In this document: one piece after another, positions 5,831 through 6,299 of the stretch
How the letters are laid out: each line of letters starts with the position of its first letter
Numbering within the stretch: the first letter of the stretch is position 1
DNA from: Clostridiales bacterium
GTDB lineage: Bacteria > Bacillota > Clostridia > Christensenellales > Aristaeellaceae
Length of the DNA stretch: 6,299 nucleotides
Assembly: GCA_004557805.1 (NCBI GenBank)
Contig: SFFS01000146.1
Span: forward strand, 1 to 6,299
Direction of reading: 5' to 3'
Translations under genes and position numbers: made by a program
Notes under the pieces: generated by a model
The model's input: only the letters and a program-made list of their open reading frames with translations
The model's database searches: none
Told to the model about the DNA's origin: nothing

Positions 5831-6299
5831 TTATAGTTCTCTTGCTTCCATGTAGTATCGCTTCTCCCAGGCCTCGCCCATGGAGAACGCCTTGCGCGGC
5901 AGCGTTTTGCCGCCGATAAGCGATGGGAACAGCGTTTCCTTTTCGATGGCTTTCAGCTCGATCTCGCGGCAGCCGGGCTGCGCCGACAGCCTTCTGAGCG
6001 CGTCGGCGCCGTGAATATAATCGACCTGCGTCGCCGCGTCGAGCGTTTCATCGAGGAACGGCTGCACCTGCCGCACGTCGCCGCCGTCCAGCGTCAGGCC
6101 GCGTTCGGAGGCCCGCCGCCATATGCCGTCGAGGTCTTCGCCGCGCAGCAGGCGATGGATGGGCTCGAAGCGGAGCGATTCGTCGTAGAGGTTGACCACC
6201 TCGGCCAGCATGTAGCGATTGCGCTCGGTGGGGCGTTCCAGCCAGCACTTGCGCGCGGCGGCCATGGAGTGATTGCCGTCGCCGACGGCGAAAAGGATC
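5831..6299 (-). CDS. DUF1015 family protein, C-terminal 155 residues (start outside window)
   Basis: The frame stays open to the right edge. An internal ATG at 6263-6265 falls within the conserved block LFAVGDGNHSMAAARKCW, so the real start lies beyond 6299. Family members are about 400 residues, so roughly the last 40% is present. Recognisable DUF1015 blocks are the VGDGNHS motif at window residues 5-11, then EVVNLYDESLRFEPIHRLL, and near the C-terminus LPRKAFSMGEAWEKRYYMEA. Function in the family is not established. The DGNHS/DGHHR motif recalls the DGHHR loop of ParB-like serine kinases, and homologues often lie beside serine biosynthesis genes as I recall, but neither is shown here. It ends with TAA at 5831-5833, and a stem-loop follows. 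The product should be cytosolic. Confidence 0.9.
   Translation of the reverse strand, partial: ILFAVGDGNHSMAAARKCWLERPTERNRYMLAEVVNLYDESLRFEPIHRLLRGEDLDGIWRRASERGLTLDGGDVRQVQPFLDETLDAATQVDYIHGADALRRLSAQPGCREIELKAIEKETLFPSLIGGKTLPRKAFSMGEAWEKRYYMEAREL

Overview
The window looks like chromosome from a GC-rich, probably gut-associated member of the Clostridia (Firmicutes). This is inferred from the GC- and GCG-rich codon use, strong AGGAG-type ribosome binding sites, an SdrD/Cna-B-type surface repeat protein, and the family affinities of the methyltransferase, CAT-like enzyme and DUF1015 protein. No rRNA or other taxonomic marker is present, so the placement is tentative.

Left half (1-3705, + strand): the C-terminal 1234 residues of a giant extracellular-type protein made only of tandem Ig-like prealbumin-fold repeats, with 13 units in view. 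It enters from beyond the left edge. It stops directly at the end of its last repeat, with no LPXTG signal, membrane helix or other anchor. A GNAT acetyltransferase gene (3702-4163) follows through a 4-base ATGA stop/start overlap, so the two are co-transcribed and probably translationally coupled.

Right half (4158-6299, - strand): three genes point leftward. In transcription order they are the C-terminal part of a DUF1015 protein (cut by the right edge), a class I SAM-dependent methyltransferase (5022-5771), and a CatA-like acyltransferase (4158-4811). The CatA-like gene meets the GNAT gene tail to tail, with the two stop codons adjacent and the coding regions overlapping by 6 bp, leaving no room for a conventional terminator.

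The DUF1015-methyltransferase gap holds a perfect 10-bp stem-loop. The 210-bp gap upstream of the CatA-like gene holds a cluster of hairpins: two near-perfect palindromes in tandem, a third smaller stem and a 9-bp direct repeat. These are followed by a sigma70/SigA-type promoter (TTGTCC, 17 bp, TATCAT) and a strong Shine-Dalgarno sequence. The hairpin cluster looks like a REP/BIME-like or other dispersed non-coding element and is the feature least explained by ordinary gene content.

There is no evidence for a defence system, CRISPR array, tRNA, rRNA, transposase or prophage gene. The genes do not form one obvious pathway. The most notable points are the anchorless repeat protein coupled to an acetyltransferase, the overlapping convergent stops, and the hairpin cluster.
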